From the NCBI GenBank assembly GCA_021798015.1, contig JAJZYP010000002.1, forward strand, positions 1 through 57,569: a stretch of DNA of 57,569 nucleotides, written 5' to 3'. The notes beneath the pieces were generated by a model. That model did no database searches and was not told where the DNA came from. It was given only the letters and a program-made list of their open reading frames with translations. Positions 1-7,672 of the stretch are shown piece after piece. The position numbers were made by a program, and so were the translations under genes. Positions within the stretch are counted from its first letter, which is position 1; each line of letters opens with the position of its first letter. The stretch comes from a bacterium. GTDB lineage: Bacteria; SZUA-79; Acidulodesulfobacterales; Acidulodesulfobacteraceae.

Positions 1-483
1 TTGGCAGTCCAAGGAGTTTTTGATCCCGGTTACTGGTATATCGCGACCCAGGAAGCGCAGGCATTAGCATGGGTATTTGAAAAATTAGGATGGAACTTAA
101 TGAATAATATGACATTCGGCTTTGTAAACGGAATTCCCAACCCTGTGCTTAATCCCCCTCTTTTGATGTCTTTCGGAACGATTATTGGCGCTGCGATAAT
201 GGCACTTTCCTTTAGGGAATTTAGCTGGAAAGTTCCAAATCTTGAATCGATTATTTTTGCGGTATTCGGTGGTTGGTTTATGGGTATAGGCGTGAGGATT
301 GGATTAGGATGCAATATCGGGTCATTCTTTGTTCCTGTTGCCAATGGGGATCCAAGCGGCTGGGTTTATTTTATCGGTATGATAATAGGAAGTTATTTTG
401 CGGTTAAAATAATCGGTAAATGGATTAATTATAAGAGCACTAAAGCGTTAAAAGAATTGGACAATATTGAAGGTTTTATGTAA
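1..483 (+). CDS. YeeE/YedE-family sulfur-compound transporter, C-terminal part (partial)
   Basis: This is the C-terminal 160 residues of a membrane protein cut by the left edge of the window. The TTG at base 1 is probably an internal Leu codon, because family members run to roughly 350-400 residues. Three or so hydrophobic segments are visible, with the family signature GLGCNIGSFF near residue 104 and the membrane helix GWVYFIGMIIGSYFAVKI after it. In the E. coli member TsuA such GxGC sites relay thiosulfate across the inner membrane; the substrate here is not determined. The TusA, DsrE and rhodanese genes directly downstream support a role in importing a sulfur compound and handing sulfane sulfur to cytoplasmic carriers. 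Confidence 0.85.
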   Translation: MAVQGVFDPGYWYIATQEAQALAWVFEKLGWNLMNNMTFGFVNGIPNPVLNPPLLMSFGTIIGAAIMALSFREFSWKVPNLESIIFAVFGGWFMGIGVRIGLGCNIGSFFVPVANGDPSGWVYFIGMIIGSYFAVKIIGKWINYKSTKALKELDNIEGFM

Positions 484-525
484 TATGGTAATATATAATG
501 TAATAAATCGTGGAAAATTAAAATT

Positions 526-783
526 ATGAGTAATATTTTATGGAAACAATCAGAAAATACCTATGTACTTGATTGCAGAAAGTTAAGCGAGAAGATGACT
601 CAGGTATATGTTAAAAAAGTGTTGGATAAGATTAAAACCGGATCTCATTTAAATGTGGTAACAAAGGGACCATCATGCGACGAGTGTTTTGGTGTTATGG
701 AATTGTGCGAGGTTGAAAAATGTGAATTGGTGAATGTTACAAACGAAAAAGGAATATATACTTATGAAGTTCTCAAAAACTAA
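526..783 (+). CDS. TusA-like protein lacking the CPxP motif, Cys-rich
   Basis: This 85-residue protein aligns end to end with the true TusA encoded next to it (shared LD at 15-16, Q26, YxKKVLxK around 28-35). The catalytic Cys-Pro-x-Pro is replaced: the equivalent of Cys22-Pro23-Val24-Pro25 reads Glu-Lys-Met-Thr. It instead carries Cys17 and a C-x2-C-x6-C-x4-C cluster (C51, C54, C61, C66) absent from the neighbour. It therefore cannot use the usual persulfide chemistry at Cys22. Metal binding, or a persulfide on another Cys, is possible (inference). It lies between a YeeE transporter gene and tusA in the same orientation, so it likely belongs to the same operon. Confidence 0.7.
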   Translation: MSNILWKQSENTYVLDCRKLSEKMTQVYVKKVLDKIKTGSHLNVVTKGPSCDECFGVMELCEVEKCELVNVTNEKGIYTYEVLKN

Positions 784-827
784 ATTTAAATTAAAATTAT
801 AAAATTATAAGGAGGTTGTAAATTCTC

Positions 828-1076
828 ATGGCGGTAAAATTTGAAAAAGTAAGTGATAACAACTACATGTTGGATGTTACGGGTTATGTTTGCCCCGTTC
901 CTCAAATGTATGCAAAAAAAGTTTTAGAAAAGTTAAACAAAGGCGACCATGTGAAGGTTATGGTCAATAATCCTTCTTCTCATGAAAGCATATCTCAATT
1001 CTGCACAAATGAAGACCACCCAATTGTAAATACAACTTTAGAAAAGGGCGTTTATACGATTGAGATTGTAAAGTAA
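828..1076 (+). CDS. tusA: TusA-family sulfur carrier protein
   Basis: This is an 82-residue protein with the complete TusA signature Cys22-Pro-Val-Pro after a short N-terminal strand, followed by the amphipathic helix MYAKKVLEKLNKGD. TusA proteins carry sulfur as a persulfide on this Cys and exchange it with rhodaneses and DsrE-type proteins in the cytoplasm. A strong ribosome binding site (AAGGAGG, about 810-816) precedes the ATG. A second Cys lies at QFCTNEDH near residue 64. It sits in an operon-like run with a YeeE transporter upstream and a DsrE-like gene downstream, as in many sulfur-oxidising and sulfate-reducing bacteria. Confidence 0.9.
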   Translation: MAVKFEKVSDNNYMLDVTGYVCPVPQMYAKKVLEKLNKGDHVKVMVNNPSSHESISQFCTNEDHPIVNTTLEKGVYTIEIVK

Positions 1077-1131
1077 AAATACTTTTGCATTGTATTACCG
1101 ATATATTATGATATTTAAAGAGGAGATTTGT

Positions 1132-1440
1132 ATGCACATTGGTGTTGTGGTAACCGACGATAAATATATAAATGATGCCATAGGCTTATTAAAAACGGCA
1201 TCTTCGAAAGGTTTTGAAACCGAATGTTTTTTGACGGACAGAGGTATTTTGATGTTGAACTTTAATAATTTTACTGATTTTGTAGATAAGATTAATTGCA
1301 AAGTTTCAATGTGTGAGTATTCTATCGACAGATTAGGGGAAACTAAAAATATTGAAAAGTTTAAGGATAAGATGATAATAGGCGGTCAGTATCAGGATGC
1401 CGAATTAGTAAGCCGTTCCGATAAAGTGATTGTATTTTAA
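1132..1440 (+). CDS. DsrE-like small sulfur-relay protein
   Basis: This 102-residue protein begins MHIGVVVTDDKYINDAIGLLKTA and has the alternating strand-helix pattern of the DsrE/TusD fold. I place the start at the ATG at 1132, because a good ribosome binding site (AAGAGGAGA, about 1118-1126) precedes it; an in-frame TTG at 1090 is less likely. Family members bind persulfide on a conserved Cys. Candidates here are the Cys in TECFLTDRG, which lies where many DsrE proteins place their active site, and Cys residues near KINCKVSMCEY. The assignment to DsrE rests on fold-level resemblance and the tusA neighbour, so it is tentative. Confidence 0.6.
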   Translation: MHIGVVVTDDKYINDAIGLLKTASSKGFETECFLTDRGILMLNFNNFTDFVDKINCKVSMCEYSIDRLGETKNIEKFKDKMIIGGQYQDAELVSRSDKVIVF

Positions 1441-1555
1441 AAATGATTTACTTTACATAATTTGCATTATTTGATATTACTAAATAAATTAAGTAAATAT
1501 AATAAATAATGTGAATAATTATTTTCTAATGCTGGATTAAAGATAAGGATAAATT

Positions 1556-1825
1556 ATGGACGATAAAAAGCCAAAACGAATATTAGTAATATCACAGTTT
1601 AAGAAAGACGAAGGGTTGAGAATGGCCAACGGTTTAACGTTGCTGGATGATAAGGTAAGGGTTGTCGTTATCGGCGATTTAGAAAAAAACGAAAATGTGG
1701 ATATTCAGCTTGAAGCCATTGAATTTGGTGAAACTCCATTGCAATATATAGACCCGAATAAAGATTCTGATTTAAATAATTTAACCGATGAAATCCAAAA
1801 TGCGGATGTGGTGTATATCTTATGA
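1556..1825 (+). CDS. Small conserved protein of unknown function in sulfur cluster
   Basis: This is an 89-residue soluble protein without Cys. It opens with a beta strand KRILVISQ, then a helix LRMANGLTLLDD and a second strand VRVVVIGD, a Rossmann-like order resembling DsrE/TusD proteins but with no sulfur-binding Cys. The stop codon overlaps the start of the next gene by 4 bases (ATGA), which indicates translational coupling. I do not recognise a characterised family. Its place between a DsrE-like gene and an exported rhodanese suggests a role in sulfur relay or its regulation, which is inference from context only. Confidence 0.6.
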   Translation: MDDKKPKRILVISQFKKDEGLRMANGLTLLDDKVRVVVIGDLEKNENVDIQLEAIEFGETPLQYIDPNKDSDLNNLTDEIQNADVVYIL

Positions 1826-2022
1826 ATAAAAAAATTCTATTTTTATATGTTGACAGTTCGGAAATCGGAAAAGACAGGATTATGCATAAAGTTGCCGAAA
1901 ATTTGAAAAAAAGAGGTTTGGAAGTTAAAGAGATTATAAAAAATAATAATGAAAATATGATTTTAGATGAAATTTTGTGGAGTGATGTTCCAATTGTCGT
2001 TAAAGGTTCTAAAGATTTTTAA
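1822..2022 (+). CDS. Small hypothetical protein coupled to preceding gene
   Basis: This is a 66-residue protein starting MNKKILFLYVDSSEIGKD, with a strand-helix-strand pattern and a short C terminus ending in KGSKDF. Its ATG overlaps the stop of the preceding gene by 4 bases, so the two are probably translated together. No Cys, membrane segment or signal peptide is present. I cannot assign a function. It could be the second half of a split DsrE-like fold completed by the preceding gene product, but that is speculation. Confidence 0.5.
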   Translation: MNKKILFLYVDSSEIGKDRIMHKVAENLKKRGLEVKEIIKNNNENMILDEILWSDVPIVVKGSKDF

Positions 2023-2110
2023 ATAAACCTTAAAAGTGAATCATTACTTTATTTTGAATTAATTTAGAATTAAACCTTAAATGTTAATTTTAATTTGGGA
2101 GAAAAGGGCT

Positions 2111-3055
2111 ATGAAAAAATTAAAAATTTTACTGTTTACCTTTCTGGTAATGTTTTTTGGAATTAGTAGTGTTTATGCCTTAAATGTTCCAAAGGATCAT
2201 CTGGTTTCACCACATTGGGTTTACAGCCATATGCATAATAAGAATCTGGTTATAGTCGATGTGAGGGTTCCTAAAGCATATGCGTCAGGGCATATTCCCG
2301 GCTCTGTCAATATACCGTTCCCTTCAATAATGCAAAATTATATCGGGATTAAGATTCTCGGTAATATTGCAAGTCCGGAGAAAATGACAGGCATATACAG
2401 ACGCGCAGGGATAACCAATCACAGCATAATTGTCTTTACGGGAGGCGGTATATCTAAATTTCCGCTTGGCTATAGTAACGAAACCAGAGCGCTATGGACG
2501 GGGTGGTTTTACGGATTAACAAAAATGGCAATATTAAACGGCGGATTAGCGAGATGGATGAAGGATAAATTGCCTGTTACAACTAAACCGTCACATCCTG
2601 TGGCAAGCAACTTTACAATCATGAAGATGAGATTACGCTCACGTGCCACATATCAAAGGATATGGAAATATCTATATATTCATAATGTTGTGCTAATCGA
2701 TGCAAGACCCGTGGCATGGTTTAAAGGACTTGATCATGACCCGAGGTTTATAAAACACGGACATATACCTGGGGCGATTAATGTCCCGTTTACAGAATTT
2801 GAAAAAATGTCTAAAGCAGGTTATTACGAATTTGTAACCCCTGCTGAAGCAAGAGCAATATTGGTAAAAGCCGGCGTAAGTTTTAGAAAACCGATAATTA
2901 CACAATGCAATACAGGCTACTGGGCTAGCGCTGATTGGTTTGTAATTAAGTTCTTACTTCATAAAAACAACGTTGCCGATTATAACGGTTCATGGGTGCA
3001 ATATTCCAGAATACCAAATGCTCCGATAGTCGATTTACATATACATAAATATTAA
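2111..3055 (+). CDS. Exported tandem-rhodanese sulfurtransferase
   Basis: This 314-residue protein begins with a cleavable signal peptide (MKKLKILLFTFLVMFFGISS, cleavage likely after VYA). Two rhodanese domains follow, each with the DxR and HIPGxxNxPF signatures (VDVRVPKAYASGHIPGS and IDARPVAW...HGHIPGAINVPF). Only the second domain has a catalytic Cys (TQCNTGYWAS); the first has FTGGG at that position, as expected for thiosulfate/mercaptopyruvate sulfurtransferases. It should act outside the cytoplasmic membrane on thiosulfate or a similar donor, feeding the YeeE transporter upstream (inference). I chose ATG 2111, with GGGAGAAAAGG ahead of it and a signal peptide right after, over an in-frame ATG at 2081. 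Confidence 0.88.
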   Translation: MKKLKILLFTFLVMFFGISSVYALNVPKDHLVSPHWVYSHMHNKNLVIVDVRVPKAYASGHIPGSVNIPFPSIMQNYIGIKILGNIASPEKMTGIYRRAGITNHSIIVFTGGGISKFPLGYSNETRALWTGWFYGLTKMAILNGGLARWMKDKLPVTTKPSHPVASNFTIMKMRLRSRATYQRIWKYLYIHNVVLIDARPVAWFKGLDHDPRFIKHGHIPGAINVPFTEFEKMSKAGYYEFVTPAEARAILVKAGVSFRKPIITQCNTGYWASADWFVIKFLLHKNNVADYNGSWVQYSRIPNAPIVDLHIHKY

Positions 3056-3100
3056 GATGTATAAAAAAATAAATATTAATTATATGAATTGAAGGTTTTT

Positions 3101-3134
3101 CCTTAATCTTCTCCCATATAGGAGGGGATTAAGG
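3101..3134 (+). terminator. Hairpin after rhodanese gene
   Basis: CCTTAATC and GATTAAGG form an 8-bp perfect outer stem, extended inside by CTCCC pairing with GGAGG around a short loop. It lies about 45 bases after the rhodanese stop and is followed by AATTTTAATTT. It is a plausible intrinsic terminator separating the sulfur cluster from the next gene, although the T run is short and interrupted. Confidence 0.6.
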
Positions 3135-3163
3135 AATTTTAATTTATCTGAGGTTAAAACAAT

Positions 3164-3757
3164 ATGAAAAAAATTTTTTTACCAGTGTTTATGTTTCTAA
3201 TGATTTTTTTAAGCTTTAATATTGTCAAAACAGATGCAAAGATGCCTCTTAACGCATGCGCTATGAATAAGACAAAAAAACTAAAGAGTATGAAGAAGTT
3301 TTTTATGCTGCATTCATTAGGCTTTGGATTTAATTTTTATATATTTCATCCGGGTCCTTACTGGGTTTTTCAGAATGCAAAAGTTTTGAAATTAACCCCG
3401 GCACAGGCTTTGCAAGAGAAAATGCTTACAAAAGAGATGATGAATGATACAAAAAAGGGTATTATAACACTTAAAAGGGCAATAATAAGATATAGAACTT
3501 ATGCCATGCATAAAAATCCAAGTATAAAAAAATTAATAAGTTATGTAAAAGCCGTCGGAGAAGCGGAAACCTATCTTGGATATGAAATGATACCGTTTCA
3601 TATTAAAGGTTACCGTGTACTTAACGCATCTCAAAGAATAATGTATTTAAAGCTTACAAAAATTAAAGCGGCAAAGATGAGGGCAATGAGGCATCAATTT
3701 ATGCGAATGATGCATATGGTACACATGCGGATGATTCATAAAAAAATGATGCATTAA
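3164..3757 (+). CDS. Exported Spy/CpxP-like protein with Met/His-rich tail
   Basis: This 197-residue protein has a signal peptide (MKKIFLPVFMFLMIFLSFNI) and a predicted helical body. An LTPAQALQEKM segment near residue 85 resembles the LTxxQ repeats of the Spy/CpxP/ZraP periplasmic family. The last 30 residues contain 10 Met and 5 His in patterns such as MRMMHMVHMRMIHKKMMH. Such Met/His tails bind soft or borderline metals, for example Cu(I), Ag(I), Ni or Zn, in other proteins. Family members act as periplasmic chaperones or metal sensors. The family call is tentative because only one LTxxQ-like motif is seen. It is a single-gene unit between two hairpins. Confidence 0.55.
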   Translation: MKKIFLPVFMFLMIFLSFNIVKTDAKMPLNACAMNKTKKLKSMKKFFMLHSLGFGFNFYIFHPGPYWVFQNAKVLKLTPAQALQEKMLTKEMMNDTKKGIITLKRAIIRYRTYAMHKNPSIKKLISYVKAVGEAETYLGYEMIPFHIKGYRVLNASQRIMYLKLTKIKAAKMRAMRHQFMRMMHMVHMRMIHKKMMH

Positions 3758-3772
3758 AAAATATTTATTATC

Positions 3773-3812
3773 GTCCATTAGCTTGTGCCTTTATAGATAC
3801 AAGCTAACGGAC
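3773..3812. terminator. Bidirectional terminator between convergent genes
   Basis: A 14-base arm at 3773-3786 (GTCCATTAGCTTGT) pairs with 3799-3812 (ACAAGCTAACGGAC) with one mismatch around a 12-base loop. Downstream on the plus strand is AGTTTTTA; on the minus strand a run of A/T follows. It lies between the convergent Spy-like and cytochrome genes and can serve both. Confidence 0.75.
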
Positions 3813-3817
3813 AGTTT

Positions 3818-5158
3818 TTAATATATTCTTTCCAGCCTTTTCCAAAGGAGATATTTACTATCCACATCTTCTTTTAAGGCTCTTAAAAAAATAATTTTTA
3901 TAATTTTTGGCAGATATTTAATTTTTAGTAATGCCTCGAAAAACCGCGTATAATGCGATTCCGGCTTAACGGTAATCCATGCCTTTATGTACTTGGAACC
4001 TTTAAGTAATGGATAATCATATATAAGTTTAGCAGTTTGAAATGGTTTTAAACGTGTATCAAAGTGTTGTTTTCTTAAATTTAAACTCACGCTCCAGCCT
4101 ATTATATATCGTTTAATTGATTTGTTGATGATATTTCCGCCGGATTTTTCCTGTGCAATGTTTAAAATGACCTTAGGTGTTGTATATGTTGGAAAGTCAT
4201 GCCCTACCCCGGAATTTGTCAAACTTAAAGTTGTGCTAACTTTGCCTGAATAAATCTTAATCTTTTTTAAATGAATAGTTATAGCTTTTAATACAAAATT
4301 TTTATTATAAATGCTTTTAAACGCCATCGAACCTTGCGGAGTATGGCATGTTTCGCACGAAATACCTTTAGTCGCATAAATGCTGTTTTTCCATTCATTA
4401 TAAGTATTTTCAAATAATTTTCCTTTAAGCCCTCTATCATCGGGAGAAAACTGATGACATTTAATACAAAAATAAGATTTCGTGAACGCTTTGGTTGGAA
4501 CAAAGCCTCCGTGAGCAATTTTACCCTGTTTCAGGTATTTTTTAATATTAGGACCAAATCTATGATAATACCTAACATGGCAGGCAGCGCAGCTAACGCT
4601 TAAGTCACCCTTGCCTATAGGTATTTTTAGCGCATTTAATGCTATAACCATTGCCTTTTTTTCTTTTGTGCCGTTTCGTAAAATATTTTTTTCCTTTTTA
4701 CTTAATCCTTTATATTTGTCGTGTTTTACATAATATTCCGCAAGCGGCGAATGACAGCTAAGACAGCTCATAACCCATGATTTCCAGTGTTTTGAAGTCA
4801 TTTTTTTCAATAAAAGTTGTCCCACCACGCCGGCGTCCATCGAATGAGCCATTCTTGATTTTTTCCATTCAGCATATTGCTTATAATGGCACACCATGCA
4901 AGAAGAAGGCGAAAGAGATTTTTGAAGTTTAGGCCAATTATAGGGGGGAATTCCTTCGTTAATCGGTGTTTCCCAGTATATATCTAAAAATTTATGTATA
5001 TTTTTATCTTTAGCAAGTTTTTTTAGATATAAATATTTTTTACTAACTTTTTTGTATTCAGTGTTGGTTTTTGCGCAGGCTGTTAAAAGGAAAATTGAAA
5101 TAAACAGCATTGAAATTGAAACTATTAGCCAGTATAATTTTTTTTCCTCACGTATCAT
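3818..5158 (-). CDS. Pentaheme c-type cytochrome lipoprotein
   Basis: This 446-residue protein has an N-terminal hydrophobic segment ending in a lipobox (LTAC, Cys28), so it is probably a lipid-anchored exported protein. Five heme-binding CxxCH motifs follow: CMVCH (about 87), CLSCH, CAACH, CIKCH and CETCH, all in the first 275 residues. The motif NSGVGHDFPT near residue 305, seen in other multiheme proteins, may supply a distal His ligand. The C-terminal third is heme-free. It should take part in electron transfer in the periplasm or at the outer membrane; its partner is not visible. It is preceded by a TetR-type gene with 10 bases between them, so the two are likely cotranscribed. Confidence 0.85.
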   Translation of the reverse strand: MIREEKKLYWLIVSISMLFISIFLLTACAKTNTEYKKVSKKYLYLKKLAKDKNIHKFLDIYWETPINEGIPPYNWPKLQKSLSPSSCMVCHYKQYAEWKKSRMAHSMDAGVVGQLLLKKMTSKHWKSWVMSCLSCHSPLAEYYVKHDKYKGLSKKEKNILRNGTKEKKAMVIALNALKIPIGKGDLSVSCAACHVRYYHRFGPNIKKYLKQGKIAHGGFVPTKAFTKSYFCIKCHQFSPDDRGLKGKLFENTYNEWKNSIYATKGISCETCHTPQGSMAFKSIYNKNFVLKAITIHLKKIKIYSGKVSTTLSLTNSGVGHDFPTYTTPKVILNIAQEKSGGNIINKSIKRYIIGWSVSLNLRKQHFDTRLKPFQTAKLIYDYPLLKGSKYIKAWITVKPESHYTRFFEALLKIKYLPKIIKIIFLRALKEDVDSKYLLWKRLERIY

Positions 5159-5168
5159 AAAAAAGGAA

Positions 5169-5768
5169 TTAATTATCGGAGATTAATTTTAAATAGTTTA
5201 TTATGGAATCAAAGCAGTTTCTTAATTTTTTTTTATCATGATAAGATTTTGCCACTAAAATGCAACCTTCCATAGATGCAACTAAAAAATCGGCCACTTC
5301 TTCGGGAACAAAATTTTTATTTATGATTCCAAGTTCCCATGATTTATTAATAGCTTTTTTAATATAAGATGACCACATTTTAAGTATAGAATTGGTTTTT
5401 TTGGAAAATTCGGTATCTACCGAAGAAAGTTCTAAAATTAAATTGCCTAAAGGACATCCTGTTAATGAATAAAGATTAGCCTTTTTATCATAAGTAAGGT
5501 TAATTTTTTTTATTATATTTTTAATAGGATTTTTACTAATATGAACATCATGCCATTCAATAAAGAATTCCTTTTTTATTATTTCATCTAAAATAATATT
5601 TGCGATATCCCTTTTTGATTTAAAATAATAATACAGGGAACCCTTAGATATGTTAACTTCATTTAAAATACCATCTATGGTGGTTCCTTTGTATCCCTTA
5701 TTTAGCATTAAAAGATAACTCTTGTTTATTATCGCGTCCCTTACATCTATATTGTGATTATTGGACAT
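5169..5768 (-). CDS. TetR/AcrR-family transcriptional regulator
   Basis: This 199-residue protein has a typical N-terminal TetR DNA-binding domain. The recognition region reads GTTIDGILNEVNISKGSLYYYFKSKRDI, with the YYYF signature at about residues 46-49. The C-terminal helical domain, which binds the ligand, is less conserved and includes a Cys in GCPLG and another in EGCILVA. The gene is the first of a two-gene unit with the pentaheme cytochrome on the same strand, so it probably controls that unit and itself. The ligand is unknown. Confidence 0.9.
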   Translation of the reverse strand: MSNNHNIDVRDAIINKSYLLMLNKGYKGTTIDGILNEVNISKGSLYYYFKSKRDIANIILDEIIKKEFFIEWHDVHISKNPIKNIIKKINLTYDKKANLYSLTGCPLGNLILELSSVDTEFSKKTNSILKMWSSYIKKAINKSWELGIINKNFVPEEVADFLVASMEGCILVAKSYHDKKKLRNCFDSIINYLKLISDN

Positions 5769-5931
5769 AATTAAATCCCATAAAAATAAAATTAATTAAT
5801 GATAATATTATTATAAAATATTATAAAATTCAATATTAAAATAAACAAACTATAATTAATAGACAGTAAATTGTGAGTATGATAAAATTGATAAAATTAA
5901 TCTAAAGATTAAAGAAATTATCAATTATCGA

Positions 5932-6516
5932 ATGTCAATGAAAAATCAACCGAAGATTTTTATAACCGGCGGTATATCATCCGGGAAATCAAACTATGCC
6001 GAGGAGCAAGCCTTGTTGGGTTATAAAACATTATTTGGCGATTCAAGAGAACTTAATTATAATCCGCTTCATTTTATTGCTACCGCAAAATTTAACGATA
6101 TCGACGAAGAGATGATATTAAAAGTTAAAGAACATAAGAAAAAAAGGTCGGCTATTTTTGTTGTTCATGAAAATTTTAACGATATACAAACAGAAATAGA
6201 CATTGTTTACAAATATTTTAAAAATAAAACAGGCATAATCCTTATCGATTCTTTAACATTGTGGCTATCATCTATCTTTAAAAATATTTCTGATTTTGAT
6301 TTTGCATACGAATCTATTTTAAAACTTTCGAAATACCTTAAGGAAATTCAATGTTCCGTTATTACAGTTGCTGACTCTCTTGGATTTAATATGGTGCAGG
6401 CAGATGTTTATCTTAGAAAGTTTATCGAACTGAACGGATTAATGGAACAAGAGTTTTCCGCTATGTCGGACAAAGCTTACTGTGTTATTGCGGGAAATCC
6501 GATACCTTTAAAATAA
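5932..6516 (+). CDS. cobU: Adenosylcobinamide kinase / adenosylcobinamide-phosphate guanylyltransferase
   Basis: This 194-residue enzyme phosphorylates adenosylcobinamide and then transfers GMP to it, giving adenosylcobinamide-GDP in cobalamin nucleotide-loop assembly. The P-loop GGISSGKS is at residues 13-20. The FIATAKFNDIDEEMILKVKEHKKKR block contains the conserved His that is guanylylated in the family. The C-terminal SDKAYCVIAGNPIPLK matches the typical VxxGxPLxLK end. It heads the cobU-cobT-cobS-cbiA run. The start could be ATG 5932 or ATG 5938; neither has a strong ribosome binding site. Confidence 0.9.
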   Translation: MSMKNQPKIFITGGISSGKSNYAEEQALLGYKTLFGDSRELNYNPLHFIATAKFNDIDEEMILKVKEHKKKRSAIFVVHENFNDIQTEIDIVYKYFKNKTGIILIDSLTLWLSSIFKNISDFDFAYESILKLSKYLKEIQCSVITVADSLGFNMVQADVYLRKFIELNGLMEQEFSAMSDKAYCVIAGNPIPLK

Positions 6517-6563
6517 AAATAGAATGAGAATGGAGAGAGAGAAAAAAAGGGGGGGAGGGGTAA

Positions 6564-7649
6564 TTGAACGAAAAGGATTATCTTTTTTCATTGGTTAATT
6601 CGATAAAGCCGTTAAATAAGAAAAGGTTTTATAAGATAGCGGAATACAGGCTAAATAGGCTGATTAAGCCAAAAGGAAGCCTCGGTAGATTGGAGGAGTT
6701 TGCCAAAGATATTGTTTCCATTACCGAGAATGACAGACCTGAGCTCAGAGAAAAATATGTTTGTGTTTTCGCAGGTGATCATGGAGTTGTTAAAGAAGGA
6801 GTTAGTCTTTTTAAACAGGATGTTACGGCGCAAATGGTGAAAAATTTTTTAAGCGGTGGGGCGGCGATTAATGCAATAGCAAACTCCGTCGGCGCTCATG
6901 TTATAGTCGTGGATGTGGGAATTAACGCCGATTTAAGATCCTACGCCGGAAATAATTTTATAAACGGAAAAATTAAAAACGGAACAAATAATATTTATGA
7001 AGATAGGGCTATGACATACGAAGATGGCATAAAATCCTTGCTTAAAGGCATAGAAATATCTTGTATAATAAAGGAAAAAGGGGCAGAGATTTGCGCAACA
7101 GGAGATATGGGTATAGCCAATACTACGCCGTCTTCTGCGATTACCTGTTTTTATTCAAAAAAACCGGCAAGACTTGTTTGCGGTCAGGGAACAGGCGTAA
7201 GTTTGAATATAATAGATAAAAAGGCTGATATTATCGAAAAAGCAATTAAATCCAATATACAAAATGGCAATGATCCAGTGGATGTTTTGGCTGGGGTCGG
7301 CGGGTTTGAAATTGGCGCTATAGCCGGGTTTATATTGGGCTGCGCCGTTAACAGGATGCCTGTCGTCGTCGATGGTTTTATTTCCACCGCAGGCGCGCTA
7401 ATAGCTATAAATCTTAATCCTGATGTTTTAGATTATATGTTTTTGGGACATCTATCAAAAGAAAGAGGTCATAAAACCGCTGTTAACCTTATAAAAGGCA
7501 AGAAACCCATTCTTGATTTATCTATGCGTTTAGGCGAAGGAACAGGTGCGGTTATAGCGATGAAAATAATCGAAACGGCTATCAATATGTATAATAATAT
7601 GTTGACATTTGACGAGGCTAATGTCTTCGCGTCAAAACTCAATAAATAA
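6564..7649 (+). CDS. cobT: Nicotinate-nucleotide--dimethylbenzimidazole phosphoribosyltransferase
   Basis: This 361-residue enzyme activates the lower-ligand base (dimethylbenzimidazole or another benzimidazole) to its alpha-ribotide. Diagnostic features are LIKPKGSLGRLEEFAKD near residue 32, FAGDHGVVKEGVS near 70, the GDMGIANTTPSSAI segment, and LGEGTGAV with the catalytic Glu near 325. The length is typical. It starts with TTG at 6564, supported by a very strong purine-rich ribosome binding site (GGGGGGGAGGGG) just upstream; no ATG lies near. It follows cobU by 47 bases. The ThiC-family gene downstream may make the base it uses. Confidence 0.95.
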   Translation: MNEKDYLFSLVNSIKPLNKKRFYKIAEYRLNRLIKPKGSLGRLEEFAKDIVSITENDRPELREKYVCVFAGDHGVVKEGVSLFKQDVTAQMVKNFLSGGAAINAIANSVGAHVIVVDVGINADLRSYAGNNFINGKIKNGTNNIYEDRAMTYEDGIKSLLKGIEISCIIKEKGAEICATGDMGIANTTPSSAITCFYSKKPARLVCGQGTGVSLNIIDKKADIIEKAIKSNIQNGNDPVDVLAGVGGFEIGAIAGFILGCAVNRMPVVVDGFISTAGALIAINLNPDVLDYMFLGHLSKERGHKTAVNLIKGKKPILDLSMRLGEGTGAVIAMKIIETAINMYNNMLTFDEANVFASKLNK

Positions 7650-7672
7650 ATAATTAAACGGGCAAACAAAAT

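Noticed and set aside
5769-5931. Possible cobalamin riboswitch ahead of cobU
   Set aside because: No B12-box-like sequence and no GC-containing stems are present in this AT-rich stretch.
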